This document shows, piece by piece, positions 5,556 to 5,848 of a DNA stretch of 5,848 nucleotides; positions within the stretch are counted from its first letter, which is position 1, and every line of letters starts with the position of its first letter. Source of the stretch: an uncultured bacterium. GTDB taxonomy: Bacteria > Verrucomicrobiota > Kiritimatiellia > CAIKKV01. Where the stretch lies: positions 1-5,848 of the forward strand of contig CAIKKV010000144.1 in assembly GCA_903828035.1 (NCBI GenBank), written 5' to 3'. The position numbers and the translations under genes were made by a program. The notes below the pieces were generated by a model. It searched no databases, was not told the DNA's origin, and worked only from the letters and a program-made list of their open reading frames with translations.

Positions 5556-5848
5556 TTCATTCCCTCTGTTCCCTTGGCGACCGCGTGAGCGCGCAGCTTG
5601 ATGCTGATGCGAAACGGCTGACCCTGGATGCCGGCAATGGCGTCACGCTGACCGGCTGTGTGTCCCGTGTGACTCTGGAAGGCGGCGCTCAGGAGACGGT
5701 TCGGTGGACGTCGCAGAAAAAAGGCGTTAAAAAAATAACGCTCAGCGGGAGCACTCCCTCCGGCCGCTGGACGCTGACGATCCGCCGCGCTAACCGGTCG
5801 CAAGGCCTTGAAGGCCTATGCCTTGAAATGAGCGGCGTGATCGGGAAG
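5552..5848 (+). CDS. Start of an unrecognised beta-rich protein (3' end outside window)
   Basis: The frame runs 99 codons from the ATG at 5552 to the window end without a stop. The start is supported by AGGAG five bases upstream and by the ATGA overlap with the flavoprotein stop. The visible part begins MIHSLCSLGDRVSAQLD and continues as alternating hydrophobic and polar stretches such as KRLTLDAGNGVTLTGCVSRV, KKITLSG and GRWTLTIRRA, which suggest a beta-sandwich. There is no signal peptide or membrane segment. Such a segment could be the N-terminal sandwich domain of a glycoside hydrolase (alpha-galactosidase-type enzymes begin this way), which would suit a sugar operon, but no diagnostic motif is visible and I do not assign a family. 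A run of six A and one of seven A at 5717-5735 lie inside the frame. It is the third gene of the likely operon. Confidence 0.75.
   Translation, partial: MIHSLCSLGDRVSAQLDADAKRLTLDAGNGVTLTGCVSRVTLEGGAQETVRWTSQKKGVKKITLSGSTPSGRWTLTIRRANRSQGLEGLCLEMSGVIGK
5717..5742 (-). repeat. Inverted repeat with adjacent T-run, terminator-like on the minus strand
   Basis: GCGTTA (5724-5729) and TAACGC (5736-5741) are exact reverse complements around six A (5730-5735). One further G-T pair could form at 5723/5742. Read on the minus strand, the six-pair stem is followed by one C and then six T (5722-5717), the outline of an intrinsic terminator. It lies inside the plus-strand gene that starts at 5552. The stem is short and half A-T, so the repeat is certain but a terminator function is doubtful. 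Confidence 0.3.

Noticed and set aside
5540..5803. Minus-strand open frame of 87 codons opposite the third operon gene
   Set aside because: No motif, and it opposes a coupled gene with a clear ribosome binding site.

Overview
The window is GC-rich, densely coding bacterial chromosome. Its gene types are a DegT-type aminotransferase, an AraC regulator, a cysteine-rich Gfo/Idh/MocA oxidoreductase, and a GG-type FAD oxidoreductase of the PF12831 (FAD_oxidored) kind with a HEAT-like tail. This mix is typical of carbohydrate-degrading members of the PVC group (Verrucomicrobiota, Kiritimatiellota, Lentisphaerota, Planctomycetota). That placement is inferred from gene content and style only; the window holds no rRNA or other marker.

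Layout: (1) 2-586, plus strand: C-terminal part of a DegT/DnrJ/EryC1/StrS aminotransferase whose start and catalytic lysine lie outside the window. (2) 593-1495, minus strand: complete AraC-family regulator, convergent with the aminotransferase across a 6-base gap. (3) 1496-1625: AT-richer divergent regulatory region with candidate promoters in both directions and a 6-7-6 inverted repeat. (4) 1626-2792, plus: complete Gfo/Idh/MocA oxidoreductase with a four-cysteine insert. (5) 2811-5555, plus: 914-residue FAD oxidoreductase containing two successive FAD-type units and a C-terminal alpha-helical repeat region. (6) 5552-5848, plus: start of a third gene, joined to the second by an ATGA stop/start overlap and cut by the window end.

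Genes 4-6 look like one operon: the gaps are 18 bases and -4 bases, and each start has its own Shine-Dalgarno sequence. The divergent AraC protein is the obvious candidate regulator. A reasonable inference is an inducible locus for redox processing of a sugar, sugar acid, cyclitol or glycoside, with an NAD(P)-type sugar oxidoreductase and a flavoprotein acting on the same or successive substrates. No substrate can be named from the sequence. The most unusual item is the flavoprotein: the second copy of its FAD unit carries all the recognisable family motifs, whereas the first is shortened and has altered motifs. No tRNA, rRNA, CRISPR array, transposase or attachment site was seen.
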